In this document: positions 28,074 to 37,995 of the stretch, piece after piece
How the letters are laid out: each line of letters begins with the position of its first letter
Numbering within the stretch: the stretch's first letter is position 1
Assembly: GCF_901472535.1 (NCBI RefSeq)
Contig: NZ_LR590470.1
Coordinates: forward strand, 4,588,001 to 4,652,000
DNA from: Sphingobacterium daejeonense
GTDB lineage: Bacteria > Bacteroidota > Bacteroidia > Sphingobacteriales > Sphingobacteriaceae
DNA length: 64,000 nucleotides
Reading direction: 5' to 3'
Position numbers and translations under genes: made by a program
Notes under the pieces: generated by a model
Databases searched by the model: none
Seen by the model: the letters and a program-made list of their open reading frames with translations, nothing else
What the model was told of the DNA's origin: nothing

Positions 28074-28732
28074 TTACTCTATCGGTTCCACCAAAGTCAA
28101 CATGGCCGATATGGCTTCATTGCTGCTCATAGGGTCCGGAGCGATTTCTTCTGTATCCGGGTGCGAAGAAGGCCCAAACGTCCCGGATAATGTGATCAAC
28201 TGATTGTCTTGATTATTGATATGAGCCAGCCTGATGTGTAGTTCGTACCTCCAATCGCTTTTCTTATTATCCTTATATCGTAGGGCAAATACGTTTTCAT
28301 ATGGCGCTTTCCCCAACCTTCCGTCTGCAACTTCTTCTATATCATCGAACATTTCCAATATTTCACCTTTGCTATCTTTTCCCATTCCGGTCTGTGCACT
28401 GACCGAACGCGCGGCATAGGTATACTCGTTAAGGTCTTTTTGAAAATTTACGGTATAATAATAGATATGTGGTACTTCGGGATAATTTCCTGTATTCGTA
28501 AACCCACCCGTGCCCTGCATCGTATATCCCTGCATAGATTCGCCCAGAGAACCGGCAACTTGGGGGGCAGTAACAAGATGTTTCAACCGAACCCCCGAAC
28601 CTGATGTTTCTGTTGGATCTTTATCATCATTCTTACTGCAGGCAGAGAGCATAATGCTTCCTGTAAGAAAAAACTAACGCAAATGACAAAACCGATAGTT
28701 TGCTGAGCCTAGTGAAGATTGTTTTTTATCAT
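28074..28732 (-). pseudogene. hypothetical lipoprotein, frameshifted in the signal peptide
   Basis: The clear minus-strand frame (28652-28074) begins LSACSKNDD and runs 190 residues to LTLVEPIE. It lacks a proper N-terminus. Upstream, from an ATG at 28732, MIKNNLH and KLSVLSFALVF can be joined to LTGSIMLSAC by two one-base corrections, giving a normal lipoprotein signal. I do not recognise the body (GYTMQGTGGFTNTGNYPEVP, YYYTVNFQKDLNEYTY, RYELHIRLAHINNQDN). It follows an OmpA-like gene on the same strand by 30 bases, so it is probably an envelope protein of the same unit. Confidence 0.6.
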
Positions 28733-28762
28733 AGTATTCTTTCTTTTTATTTATCCGATCGC

Positions 28763-29796
28763 TCAGATTTTTAAAAGTTCCACCCTTCGGTTCTGCGCTT
28801 TCCCTTCCTCTGTATCATTGGTAGCTACCGGATTCTCCTGTCCGAATCCTGCTGATGTTAAGCGGTCGGCACCTATGCCGGCTTTTAAGATTTCCTTTTT
28901 AACTGTTGACGCCCGGTCTTCGACAATTTTTGATTGTGTTCTTTTCCTCCCGAATTATCCGTGTATCCGTTTATGGCTATTTTCAGTTCCGGATTATCCC
29001 TTAACACCTTGATGATTTCCTGGACAGTTTCCGATCCATCTGTTTTCAATGTGGCTCTGTCCGTATCAAAATTTATCTGCAATACAGATTTACCCGAATT
29101 CAACAAATCGTTTTCTATCTCTGCCGAGGTGACTTTCTGTATGGTCTGCTCAAAGGCTTTTTCCTGCACGACCTGTATGGAAGTACTGTTTCCCGTAGCT
29201 TTTTCCATAGCTATATAGACGTTCCCCTCATGTCTTCTGATCACATACATTGCAACCACTTCGTTCCAGATATCCAGGCTACCATTGCTTCCTCCATAGG
29301 TGGCAAGTTCCTTGTATTTGTCCTTTTGCTCTTTCGTTAGGTTACCTTCAAAGACCTTTACCCCTCCGGCATTCAGGATCGCATCTTCAAAACTTTTGTT
29401 CAGGTATCGACCGCTGATCTCTACACTGCTCTCTCTGTCTTTATGAACATGTGACCTGAAAGTTTTCCCCTCTACTTCATAGATGTTTTCAGGTGTCACG
29501 AATACGATAAAATCAAAATCTTTTACTTTCGGTCTGTTAATGTATTTAGCACCTTCGGGGGCAGTGAAGAATGGAAAGTCACCGATTTCTGCCGTGGAGA
29601 CCGGAATGCTGTTTATGTCAAAATCAGCAGTGCTGTCCTGCTCCAGGGATGGAATTTCTTCCGGTTGGGATAAAGTAAGGGTATCTGCCCCTTTAACCGG
29701 TGTTTCACCTCCCGCATTGTTTTCTTTGTTGGAATTGTTACAGGAACTCATTAGAAGCATACCCATCATTAGGGCGATCGTGACTGTTCTATTCAT
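28763..29796 (-). pseudogene. OmpA-family lipoprotein, frameshifted near the C-terminus
   Basis: Start at 29796 gives MNRTVTIALMMGMLLMSSC, a clean lipoprotein signal; ten residues more are possible from 29826. After an unrecognised middle (about 60-210) comes the OmpA peptidoglycan-binding domain: LQINFDTDRATLKTDG, INGYTDNSGGKEHNQKLS. One lost G near 28920 ends this frame; restoring it continues EDRASTVKKEILKAGIGADR, SAGFGQENPVATNDTEEGKA, QNRRVELLKI and a TGA at 28763-28765. The domain anchors the outer membrane to peptidoglycan. It lies directly downstream of a two-component system. Confidence 0.8.
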
Positions 29797-29955
29797 ATGT
29801 ATATTATTTGCTTTTTTAATTGTCATCCGCCAGTTGGCGGATTCATGCGGGTTTGGGTGTTGCCTAACATTAATATTTCATATTCTGTATACGTTTTATG
29901 CGTTTTTAAATGATTGATCTATGGTCTCTTTGTTTATCCAGGCATGCCATGGTTT

Positions 29956-30575
29956 TTAGATGAATTTCATTTCCGTTGCCCTGTGTATCAGGGATACGGA
30001 ATTGGTCACGCAAAACTTTTGCAGTAGATTCCGCCGGTGACTTTCGACTGTCAGCGGACTGATAAACATGAGTTCGCCAATCTTGGTGTTGTATATCCTT
30101 TTGCCATCAAAGCGAGTACTTCCCGTTCCCTTTCCGTGATTTTAGGTACGGTATCCTGTTTATCTGACAATATATCGTTCATTTCCTTGCTCAATACCTG
30201 CTCTCCATCATATACGGCTTGTATAGCTTCTGTCAGTTCTTCTGCAGATACATTCTTAAGGAGGTAGCCGGCCGCGCCAGCCTGCATCATACGCGAAGCA
30301 ATACTTCCTTCGTTTAGATTGCTAATGGCGATTATCCGTGTCTCGGGTACGACTTTCGTATAATTTCAGTCGCGTCGATTCCATTCATATCGGGCATATT
30401 GATATCCATCAGCACGACATCTATGTGGTCGGGTCATTAAAAAGTTCAAAGCATCTGCAGCGCAGGTAAACGTTTTTCTGAGTAAGATATTGGCATTCCT
30501 ATTTAGAATAAACTCAAAACCATTTAATACCAACGGATGGTCGTCAATAATGATGACGGTGATGACATTATCCAT
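29956..30575 (-). pseudogene. NarL/LuxR-type response regulator, multiple frameshifts
   Basis: MDNVITVIIIDDHPLVLNGF starts a receiver domain. Single-base shifts near 30430 and 30350 break the middle; the rebuilt sequence has the phospho-acceptor region DVVLMDINMPDMNGIDATEI, then MMQAGAAGYLLKNVSAEEL and the LuxR helix-turn-helix start ITEREREVLALMAKGYTT. A further shift near 30075 is needed to reach KIGELMFISPLTVESHRRNL and the TAA at 29956. About 206 residues, normal for the family. Its ATG overlaps the kinase stop by eight bases, so it pairs with that kinase. Confidence 0.8.
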
Positions 30576-32598
30576 ATATATCGAGTTGAATATGAAACGA
30601 TGCTCCCCGACCTAATGTTGCATCGATATCAAACTGTCCATTTAATATTTCTACGCGGTTGCGGATATTGGAAAGTCCTATTCCTTCTTTTTCGAACAGG
30701 TCATTCCTGGCATCAAATCCGCGGCCATTGTCCTCCACCGAAATGAAAAACTTCCCATCTTCTTCACTACATTGCACCCAAACCTGCGAAGCTCCGCTGT
30801 GTTTTACAGCATTGGTTAATAGTTCCTGCACGATACGGTACACCGCGATTTGAAAAGGTTGCGGATAATTGTCATTCAAGTTTGTCGTCTGGAAATCTAT
30901 CTTTAATTCCGCATTGCTCATGGCATTGCATAGGTCCTTCAAAGCCGCTTGCAGCCCCCATGTACAATAAAGACTCGGGCATCATATTACGTGCCACCCG
31001 ACGCAGTTCATTGACCGAATGGTCTAATTGATTGATAATGGTGTATAATTCCATATGGGATTCCTGATTAATGTCTTGTTTATCAACATTGGTGGCAACT
31101 GCGGATAGTTTCAATTTAACATTTGCCAACATTCCACCCAAGCCATCGTGCAGATCTCTAGCTATTCGACTGCGTTCGCTTTCCTGTCCTTGCAGCATCG
31201 CATGATACAAATTCAGTTTTTCTTGCTGCCGGTGGTTTTTGAGCTCCTCCTGTAAAAGCATTTCTTGGTGTGCGGCTAATCTTTTTTTGTTCTTCAAGGC
31301 ATTATGCCAACTATAACCAACTGTGGCCAATATAATACTGGTTAACAACAGAACACCGACCAACATGCGCGTATTTTGTAGGGAAAGCTGCTGTTTTTGA
31401 TTTTCCGTTTTTATATGAAGAATAGTTTTTTCTTTTTCCGAGGTCTGATATTTTTTTTCCAATTCCTGTATGTGGGCTTGACTTTGATCAGAAAAAAGGG
31501 TGTCAGATACGCTTTTATGTGCTTCATACCATTTCACAGCCTCTTGATATTGATTTAATCTAGTTGCGATATTAGCGAGATTGTAATATACCATCTGCTT
31601 GTTTCGCAAAGAAGATTGCTGCTGTACATAAGGCAATACTTCCAATAACTTTTCCCTTGCAGCGGCATATCGGTTGTTCATCTTATAGGCGGTAAATTGA
31701 TCAAAAAGTAGGGTTGCGACCATATCCTCGTTGCTCTGTGTCTTTGCTGCGGAGAGGCCGTTTTCAAAATGTGCATCTGCTTTTCATGATTTTTGACTGC
31801 CGCCCAGTGACTTCCCGAGACAGCATGATATATAGGAATGTAGGATGAATTCGGGACCTGAACAGCCAATACAGCCGCGCTGTCTATAAATTCACCCGAC
31901 TTACGATAATTTTTGTGCAGCAAAGCATTGCGTGCTGCATTGATAAATAGTGTAAAGCGTCCCTCCAAGGCCTCTTTCTTTCCTTTAAGTAATTGCAGCG
32001 CTTTGTTATAATAGTCATCTGCATTTTTATAATCGCCTAAATTCATTAAATTCATGGCGACATTCTGATAATTATTCCCTAATAGGGATGAGTCTGCGAT
32101 ACTTTTGGCTAAGGGAATGACTTTTTCTATTAGAATTTCCACATATTCGTGGGCTTTACCTTCGCGTTGCAATAAAGCACCATAGCTGCCCCATAACCGT
32201 GCGCGGTAACGTGACGCCTCGAGACGTTTTTCTGCACCTACACCTTTCAAGCTGCCTTCGGCCTCCATGTATTTTTGTTTGGCTTTGGCAGGATCGGTAT
32301 CAAAATAGACTGAGGCACGGTAAAAGGTTTTCAATCCCCGATAATACGTGGAATTACCTCTTCCCCCTAAGACATTCTCAGCTTCGCGTATATACGAAAA
32401 CGCCTTCGCTGTATCGTAGTCTGACCAAAAAAAACTTAGATCGAATAACGCCTGTGCCTTTGCTTCGTGCTCTTGTATTTGTTGGATTTGGCGATACAAA
32501 CTATCATTGTAGTGTTTTAGGTTGTCTTTCGATTGACTAAATCCCCATGTTATTATAAACAACCAATACAAAACAAGCAATCCGAGTTTCTCTGTCAT
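30568..32598 (-). pseudogene. TPR sensor histidine kinase (HisKA_3 type), two frameshifts
   Basis: From the ATG at 32598 (MTEKLGLLVLYWLFIITWGF) the protein has a signal peptide, a periplasmic TPR-like region (repeats such as LLGNNYQNVAMNLMNLGDYK and MVYYNLANIATRLNQYQEAV), a coiled stretch, one membrane helix (MLVGVLLLTSIILATVGYSW), the dimerisation box SRIARDLHDGLGGMLANVKL with the phospho-His, and an HATPase end (VQELLTNAVKHSGASQVWV, DNGRGF, GIGLSNIRNRV). Frame breaks lie near 31783 and in the C5 run at 30955-30959. Total about 677 residues. It forms a pair with the overlapping regulator. The signal sensed is unknown. Confidence 0.82.
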
Positions 32599-32646
32599 TT
32601 GGAATATAATCACTGATTGTTTTGAAATTACGGATAAATACCCAAA

Positions 32647-33249
32647 CTAACAATCTGGCACCATACCCATAGTCATGCCGTTAGGTCCCCATATCGGAAC
32701 CATGCGCATTTGACAGCCAGATCCGCCGTCGTCATTTTCCGTGATATCGCGACTGGTATCAAAATTAAGTTCCAATCCTGTTCCCTCGGGAAAGCTCTCG
32801 GTCTCCTTTTTGAATATGGCGACCATTTTCATTTGCCCCTTATCACGTCTCAAATTTCCCTCGAAGGACATCTCCTGCGCTTCCGAGATAAACTTTCCAT
32901 TTATAGTCTGATCCATAATTCTAAAAAATGTATCGGAATTTTCTTTCTCCATATAAAAAGACTCCCGGTCGAACCTTCCACGTATCTTGATATTGATCTC
33001 GCCGATATCGTCGATATCCGCCAGAAAAACAATGGATACAGAATCTTTTGCGTCCTCGATAAGAGCGATAGTTCCATCTCCTGAAAGATCTAATCTATTG
33101 CCTTCCAGCGAAATACTTCCTTTGACTGTTCCTTTATAAGGTATGCCGCCGTAGAGGCTGTTAAAATCTTCGTTTTTCCGAGCTGGACCATCATCTTTGG
33201 CACATCCCAAAAGAAGAATAGACACCATGTACAACATTATTTTATTCAT
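32647..33249 (-). CDS. hypothetical lipoprotein
   Basis: 200 residues with lipobox ILLLGC (Cys 16) and a beta-rich body (YKGTVKGSISLEGNRLDLSG, SVSIVFLADIDDIGEINIKI). It ends in an unusual Cys-containing tail, GGSGCQMRMVPIWGPNGMTM followed by GMVPDC. I do not recognise the family. It lies 17 bases after the propeller lipoprotein gene and 49 bases before the kinase gene on the same strand, so it may be part of the sensory unit. Confidence 0.72.
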   Translation of the reverse strand: MNKIMLYMVSILLLGCAKDDGPARKNEDFNSLYGGIPYKGTVKGSISLEGNRLDLSGDGTIALIEDAKDSVSIVFLADIDDIGEINIKIRGRFDRESFYMEKENSDTFFRIMDQTINGKFISEAQEMSFEGNLRRDKGQMKMVAIFKKETESFPEGTGLELNFDTSRDITENDDGGSGCQMRMVPIWGPNGMTMGMVPDC

Positions 33250-33265
33250 AGCTATTTAATTTAAA

Positions 33266-34246
33266 TTACCTCCATACCATCTGTCCGCTACCGGCTTCGA
33301 TTTTTTCTTTCCCTTTCCAGATGACAGGAATCACACCCGGTGAATTGTCTTCTGCATCGGGATTTGTAGTGTACTGCCTGCCGTCATTGGGGATGATGCT
33401 CAGTTGCCATAATCGTCCAAAGCCTTCGCCACTATATCGATAGTAACTACCAAGGAGCAGATATTCTCCATCTGGGGAGAATACTGGCTCAGATTCCGTA
33501 AAATTGCTGTTGGTCACCTGCTTGAGATTGGACCCATCTATATCCATGGTGTGGATATGGTTGGCGATCCGTAGTGCGAGCTGGCTACCCTTCCGATCTA
33601 CCGCCAGTTCACCCCAATCTTCATAATCCATTTCCTTGACCAAAATCCCGGAAGTATAAGGGGGAGCAACACGGATAATATAATCTCCATGGGTCATGAG
33701 GAAATGGTTGTCCGGAAGCCATAGGGCTCTTACATTAAAATCGACCCGTTCTCCATTGATATCCACAATCCGGGAAACAAACTCACCATTCCTTTTCAGA
33801 ACCGTGATACCGTCTTCCTTTTCGTTTGAGGTGACCAGAATCAAGCTGTTATCCGGCGAGAGATAACCCTTGCAATAAGCGCTGAGCCCAGGACCGTTAT
33901 AGATAAATTCCTCAACGACGGCCCCTGTATTGATATCGCTGATCGTGAATCGGACATCATATTGTCCCAAAGTGCTGGCGTTAACAACCGTCAGCTTCGT
34001 CTTTCCATCCCGTGAAATATCAAAGTTGTTGAGTTTGCTGTCGTCGGGAATAAACGATCCGCCCGTCCCGTCCGGCAAACTTAATTTGAGTATACCTTCG
34101 GTAGCCCAATCGTAATAAATGGTACCTTTCAATTCCGAGGGATATAGATCCTCTGCTCGGTTGTCACCGCCGTTGTTTTCCTCTTTGGAGCATCCGACGA
34201 AAAAACAACAAATCGTGATCAATATCGATGCAGCTAAGTGTTTCAT
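33266..34246 (-). CDS. PD40/TolB-type beta-propeller lipoprotein
   Basis: The start at 34246 gives MKHLAASILITICCFFVGC, a typical lipoprotein signal; the longer reading from 34342 places 32 non-signal residues before it. The body repeats WD40-like/TolB blades: LNNFDISRDGKTKLTVV, GYLSPDNSLILVTSNEKE, ELAVDRKGSQLALRIANHIH, EPVFSPDGEYLLLGSYYR. About 326 residues. It probably binds a protein or ligand outside the inner membrane. First gene of a minus-strand run with a second lipoprotein and a two-component system. Confidence 0.8.
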   Translation of the reverse strand: MKHLAASILITICCFFVGCSKEENNGGDNRAEDLYPSELKGTIYYDWATEGILKLSLPDGTGGSFIPDDSKLNNFDISRDGKTKLTVVNASTLGQYDVRFTISDINTGAVVEEFIYNGPGLSAYCKGYLSPDNSLILVTSNEKEDGITVLKRNGEFVSRIVDINGERVDFNVRALWLPDNHFLMTHGDYIIRVAPPYTSGILVKEMDYEDWGELAVDRKGSQLALRIANHIHTMDIDGSNLKQVTNSNFTESEPVFSPDGEYLLLGSYYRYSGEGFGRLWQLSIIPNDGRQYTTNPDAEDNSPGVIPVIWKGKEKIEAGSGQMVWR

Positions 34247-34550
34247 TCCTTCATCTTTAAAATATTTACTCTCAAAGTTACGGTAGGGTACGAATGCATG
34301 CAATCCACGAAAACTAGGATTTTTGACCAAGATATATGACAAGGGCTGCCAGATAAAAAAAGCACTCGGAAAATTACACAGTTTCTTAGCTGAGAAATTA
34401 GTAGTTACTGCGAAGGTAAATTGAAAACTAGAAATGAGAGGACAGAATTACTGGAAAAGCCACGTGAAAAAGTAAAAGGTTAAACCGCCCCTATTTTTTA
34501 CAATTGGACGCTTTAATGGTATATTTATCTGTTACCAAAAGATAAAGTCC

Positions 34551-35052
34551 ATGAAAAACCGTAATTATTTCCGCACACGTCCACGTTTTGGAAAAGCGCA
34601 GCAGCCGTTTGATATAGGTATGCCTTTCCTTTGGTGGAAGGGACATTATGACCTGCATTTCCTAAAAAGGCTCTAGGAGCGTACACAAGACGAATTTTGC
34701 ATACTATGACCATCACCTGCAATTCTTTCTGAAGGAGAACAAAGAAGCGACCGAAATCGAGTTTTTCAGGCACGTGAACCATATCGTCAGCGATGAACTG
34801 GGTAAGCTCATAGCGGACGATAAACGGTAATCCAAATCAAAGCAGAAAAACATCGTACAGCAGAAAAAGATTCTAAGGGCATTCCTTGACCATCTCACTT
34901 CGATAGACCAATGGAACGTCAGCAGGACAAAAGACGAGATTTTAGCGGAAAAGGAAATTGAGATCAAGGAGTTAAAGGAAATCGTGGGGCAACTTACCAA
35001 AGAAGCCCGAAAACTTGAAACGGATGGGTTTATTGATATCCCCAAAGGCTAG
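34551..35052 (+). pseudogene. unrecognised coding remnant
   Basis: Two plus-strand pieces look like real but broken coding sequence. 34551-34676 reads MKNRNYFRTRPRFGKAQQPF, then GMPFLWWKGHYDLHFLKRL and a TAG. 34681-35052, in another frame, reads FAYYDHHLQFFLKENKEATE, FFRHVNHIVSDELGKLI, a TAA at about 34830, then in the same frame LRAFLDHLTSIDQWNV and a Lys/Glu-rich coiled-coil tail ending GFIDIPKG. I do not recognise the family; the setting suggests mobile-element debris. The minus-strand open frames here are shadows. Confidence 0.45.
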
Positions 35053-35124
35053 GTTTTAACGGTATTTGACCTTTTTTCATAAGTTTTTGAACTAAATAAA
35101 AAAGTCTGAAAAACTTAAATGAGC

Positions 35125-35132
35125 TACATTTG
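35125..35132 (+). promoter_or_regulatory. -7 box of the monooxygenase-like gene
   Basis: TACATTTG matches TAnnTTTG exactly, 37 bases before the proposed ATG at 35170. No TTTG sits at the expected -33 distance. Confidence 0.4.
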
Positions 35133-35169
35133 TTAAAAAAAAATGTTCAATTTAAAAAAATAAAAAGAT

Positions 35170-35462
35170 ATGAAAAATTAGGATTATTAGTTCGACTAGA
35201 AGCAAAAGCTGGAAAAGAAAAAAACGTTGAAGAGTTTATTACAAGTGCGTTGCCACTTGCTAATGAAGAAGCCGGCACTATTACTTGGTACGCGTTCCGT
35301 ATTGACTCTTCTACATTTGGCATTTATGACACATTTTCAGATGAAGAAGGCAGACAAGCACATCTTGGTGGTAAGATAGCAAAGGCGCTTATGGAAAATG
35401 CACCTGAATTGTTAGCTATTCCGCCATCTATTGAGAAATTGGACGTTTTAGCCGCTAAATAA
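35170..35462 (+). CDS. putative quinol monooxygenase (ABM domain)
   Basis: The body LGLLVRLEAKAGKEKNVEEF, ALPLANEEAGTITWYAFRID, FGIYDTFSDEEGRQAHLGG, KALMENAPELL is a complete antibiotic-biosynthesis-monooxygenase domain of about 97 residues. The natural start appears to be the ATG at 35170, but ATG-AAAAA-TTAGG is one A short of reading MKKLGLLV, so the frame is open only from an upstream TTG. One A lost from the run at 35173-35177 explains this. ABM proteins oxidise quinones or similar small molecules or are stress-related. The gene is alone, followed by a terminator. Confidence 0.75.
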
Positions 35463-35485
35463 ACATACCAAAATTATTCTAAAAT

Positions 35486-35528
35486 GGAAGTCTGTCAAAG
35501 TTCTGTAAATGAATTTGGACAGGCTTCC
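35486..35528 (+). terminator. intrinsic terminator after the ABM gene
   Basis: GGAAGTCTGTC (35486-35496) pairs with GACAGGCTTCC (35518-35528) over 11 positions with one G-T pair, followed by TTTGTTT. Confidence 0.65.
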
Positions 35529-35599
35529 TTTGTTTACAAAGTTCATCTAGATCCCATATTCTACGGAATGTTCTATCCATTAGTTGGGAATCTCTCTTT

Positions 35600-35820
35600 G
35601 ATAATAGAGTCGAACTTAATAGCACAGTTAAAATCAATTCCTTAGTAATGAAAAAGAATTGAACGTGAAATTGGTGGATTATACTACTAATGGTACTGAA
35701 ATTATTGATGGAGTGCAAATAGTAAATATTATAAAGCCTTTAGCTGCATCAATAAAAGGTAGAACAATTGGAGACAGGGTAACAATAGGCGATTCAAACA
35801 GAGAAATTGAAATAAGATAA
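35600..35820 (+). pseudogene. GreA/GreB-like C-terminal domain remnant
   Basis: After one missing A near 35646 is allowed for, the plus strand reads NRVELNSTVKINSLVNEKEL, VKLVDYTTNGTEIIDGVQIV, KPLAASIKGRTIGDRVTIG and ends at TAA 35818-35820. The pattern (RVxLxSTVxI ... PLxxxIxGRxxGDxVxI) is that of the FKBP-like C-terminal domain of GreA/GreB-type RNA-polymerase-binding factors. The N-terminal coiled coil cannot be found upstream, so this is a fragment. Confidence 0.5.
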
Positions 35821-36083
35821 ATGCTAGCTTTTTCAAATAATCACTAGTATTCAATGTATTATTATTTTTTTATTTTTGATTCAAACTACTTCATTTATTC
35901 TATTATTAACCTTTTATTTTCTTGAACACTTAAAATTGCCTTAGCTCTAATATTTACAATAGGAACTTTACACATATTGTGGATGCCCAATCATATTATT
36001 AATAAACGGGTTGAAAAATCAAAAATGGAAATCGACTCTGTTATTGACAAACATTTTCATAACACGGATAATATAATTAATAG
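35821..36083 (+). other. AT-rich spacer with a possible membrane-protein tail
   Basis: On the plus strand a short frame reads LKIALALIFTIGTLHILWMP and continues to a TAA near 36085 with a charged tail. It has one hydrophobic helix and no start codon. I do not recognise it. Confidence 0.25.
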
Positions 36084-36443
36084 TTAATAGATTATCTTTA
36101 CCATTTCGCAACAGGCATTGCTTAAATGCTTTAATACTTCGAGGTTATCACCTTTTATCAATAGGTTTTGGCTATTTGCATTTCCCCGTTTTGCATTATG
36201 CACTTCATCTTCTTTTAATAAAGTATTTGCGTCATCAGATGCCAATACCCTTGCATACGATTTTCCTAACCAAAATAGGCTATAACCTTCTTTGGCTATG
36301 TTAATATTCGAACTGTCTAACTCTGCTTTAAACTTCGCAAACTCAAATTCTCCATTTTTATCAAAACAATGCGGAAACAACTCTATGGTGACTACAAACA
36401 TTTCACAGCAATTATTAGCATAGGTTGTTAATTCTTCAATCAT
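36084..36443 (-). pseudogene. type III restriction-modification methyltransferase (Mod) N-terminal remnant
   Basis: The 119-codon frame ends GYSLFWLGKSYARVLASDD, LLKEDEVHNAKRGNANSQN, LLIKGDNLEVLKHL and VKIIY before a stop. In Mod subunits the text SENLLIKGDNLEVLKHL...VKMIYIDPPYNTG leads straight into the DPPY catalytic motif. Here the sequence stops exactly before that motif, so the methyltransferase core and any Res subunit are gone. It is a dead end of a restriction-modification locus. Confidence 0.7.
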
Positions 36444-36514
36444 CTTAACAATATCGATCGTGGCAAAAACAAAAAATTCAACTCATCAGGAATCTAAGGT
36501 TAAAACAAAGAAAT

Positions 36515-36864
36515 ATGCGGCTATTTAAAGAGCTATTTAAGGATTGACTATAGGATATTTATTGAGCGCAGAAGGAATGGGTAAAAGCATTCCTTAAGAT
36601 GGAATAAAATGCAACATTCCAAAAACTGAAAACAGGGATTTTCTGTCGCTTTGACGAAATCTGATAACCTTAGTAGGCTTGAGGGAGTTTGTGAGTAACC
36701 GAGCTTAAAACGAAAGGTGATGTAATGGATGGATTACTGGAAGAAAGTAAAGATATTATGGAAGACACATAACCCGGATCTGTTCGTGATGCTGGAATAA
36801 TCGCAACTTTTGCAAAAAAAGCTGAACATAAGGCTTCATTAATAGAAGAAAAAGTCGTGCGATG
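36515..36864 (+). pseudogene. DUF892 (YciE/YciF ferritin-like) gene decayed by in-frame stops
   Basis: Frame from ATG 36515 reads MRLFKELFKD, stop, L, stop, DIY, stop, AQKEWVKAFLKME, stop, NATFQKLKT, which aligns with the family text LxELFxDELKDIYWAEKxLVKALPKMxKNATSxKLK, each stop replacing a sense codon (E, K, W, K). After a scrambled 90 bases the same frame resumes MDGLLEESKDIMEDT, stop, PGSVRDAGIIATFAKKAEH, matching the second helix pair of DUF892. The family is linked to stress responses. The gene is clearly dead. Confidence 0.6.
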
Positions 36865-37546
36865 AAAAACGAGCCGTAATGGCATATACAAATATAAAAT
36901 TCAAAATCTGAGTAATAAATAACCAGGAAAATAGAAATATTTTTTAACACCATTCTTGAGGGTTGGCATTTTGATTTACCGAGCAATCCTATCTCAAAAG
37001 CTAGAGCGTCCATTTTTCCGTAAATTCCCGAAGGAGTGGATGTTTAAGAGAAATTAAAGGGGCACTTTATTTAGAACATGCAGTAAAGTATATTACACTT
37101 AATTTCTCATATTGAATTACTTCCCGGACTGTTTTAGACAACACGCCGAATACATAAAGAAATAAAATGCCAAAATTCTACGGAAAACCTAAAGTCACCT
37201 TCATCAACTTCTCGGAGTGTTACCAATACTATGCAGCAAAGACAATTTGCTGGGTTTATGCCGTTAAATCGTCCCTTCCGATTCAAGCCCTCTATAGAAG
37301 ATGCACTGAAGCTTTTGCCCCCACCCCATAGGGCATAGCGGGAAATCCGACATGGAAGCAAGTTGCCGACAGGAAACTCAAGAACTGTAGAGCAAATTCT
37401 ACAATCTATAGAATATTTGAAAGTTTACCCAACCATAAGATGATTAAATCCTGATTTTACCGATTCTCAGGGAGAACCTGCGCAAAACATGAAAAAGTGT
37501 TCCCCGACTGCTCCATAGCTCCGTTGGGAAAAAAAATATATAATAA
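36865..37546. other. degenerate DNA with no supported gene
   Basis: All six frames are cut by stops; the longest readings (for example minus 37134-37361, or plus from ATG 37167 for 52 codons) have no recognisable motif. Base composition is mixed. It reads as decayed accessory DNA between the DUF892 remnant and a startless open frame. Confidence 0.35.
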
Positions 37547-37777
37547 AAAAGGACGAAAGATATTAATGAACGAGAAAATACTATCCCACTGGATAGCGGC
37601 ACGGATCATAGGACGCCGAGGGAAATTTTTGAAGAATATGTACTCCTGGTCAGGGAGCATGCAGCGCGCCTGAAAGAGTTAGATAAGAAAGGGGTGGGCG
37701 AGGCGTACATCCGCAACGCCCTAAAGGATTGGAAAGAAATTATGGAAAAGGAACTAAGTATTTATCGTGAGTACTAA
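37547..37777 (+). pseudogene. startless open frame, probable gene remnant
   Basis: 76 codons with no usable start read RTPREIFEEYVLLVREHAAR, KELDKKGVGEAYIRNALKDW, KEIMEKELSIYREY and stop at 37777. The regular amphipathic helix pattern looks like true protein. I do not recognise the family. It is followed after 56 bases by a small membrane-protein frame on the same strand. Confidence 0.35.
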
Positions 37778-37833
37778 ACTCGCTGACTGGAGTCTTTAAG
37801 GGAGGCCGTAAGCCTTATAAAATAAAGATTTTT

Positions 37834-37995
37834 ATGAAACCATCAAACTTCTATAGGAAAAGAGAACTTGTACCGCCCCCTGATGACCGGAGGGAGAGCG
37901 AAAAGGGAATAGCCAAGATTCTGTCTTATATAATGTCCAGCATTACACTCATCACGGTCTGTCTTTTCCTTACTCTGCTGGTAATGGGGTGTTAG
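37834..37995 (+). CDS. possible 53-residue single-pass membrane protein
   Basis: ATG at 37834 encodes a charged N-terminus (MKPSNFYRKRELVPPPDDR) and one hydrophobic helix (SSITLITVCLFLTLLVMG) before TAG at 37993. Length alone could be chance, but the basic cytoplasmic end and clean helix favour a small inner-membrane protein. No family recognised. Confidence 0.35.
   Translation: MKPSNFYRKRELVPPPDDRRESEKGIAKILSYIMSSITLITVCLFLTLLVMGC

Noticed and set aside
34525..35045. Two minus-strand open frames
   Set aside because: The plus strand reads as helical protein with charged repeats across the same bases; the minus readings are composition shadows.
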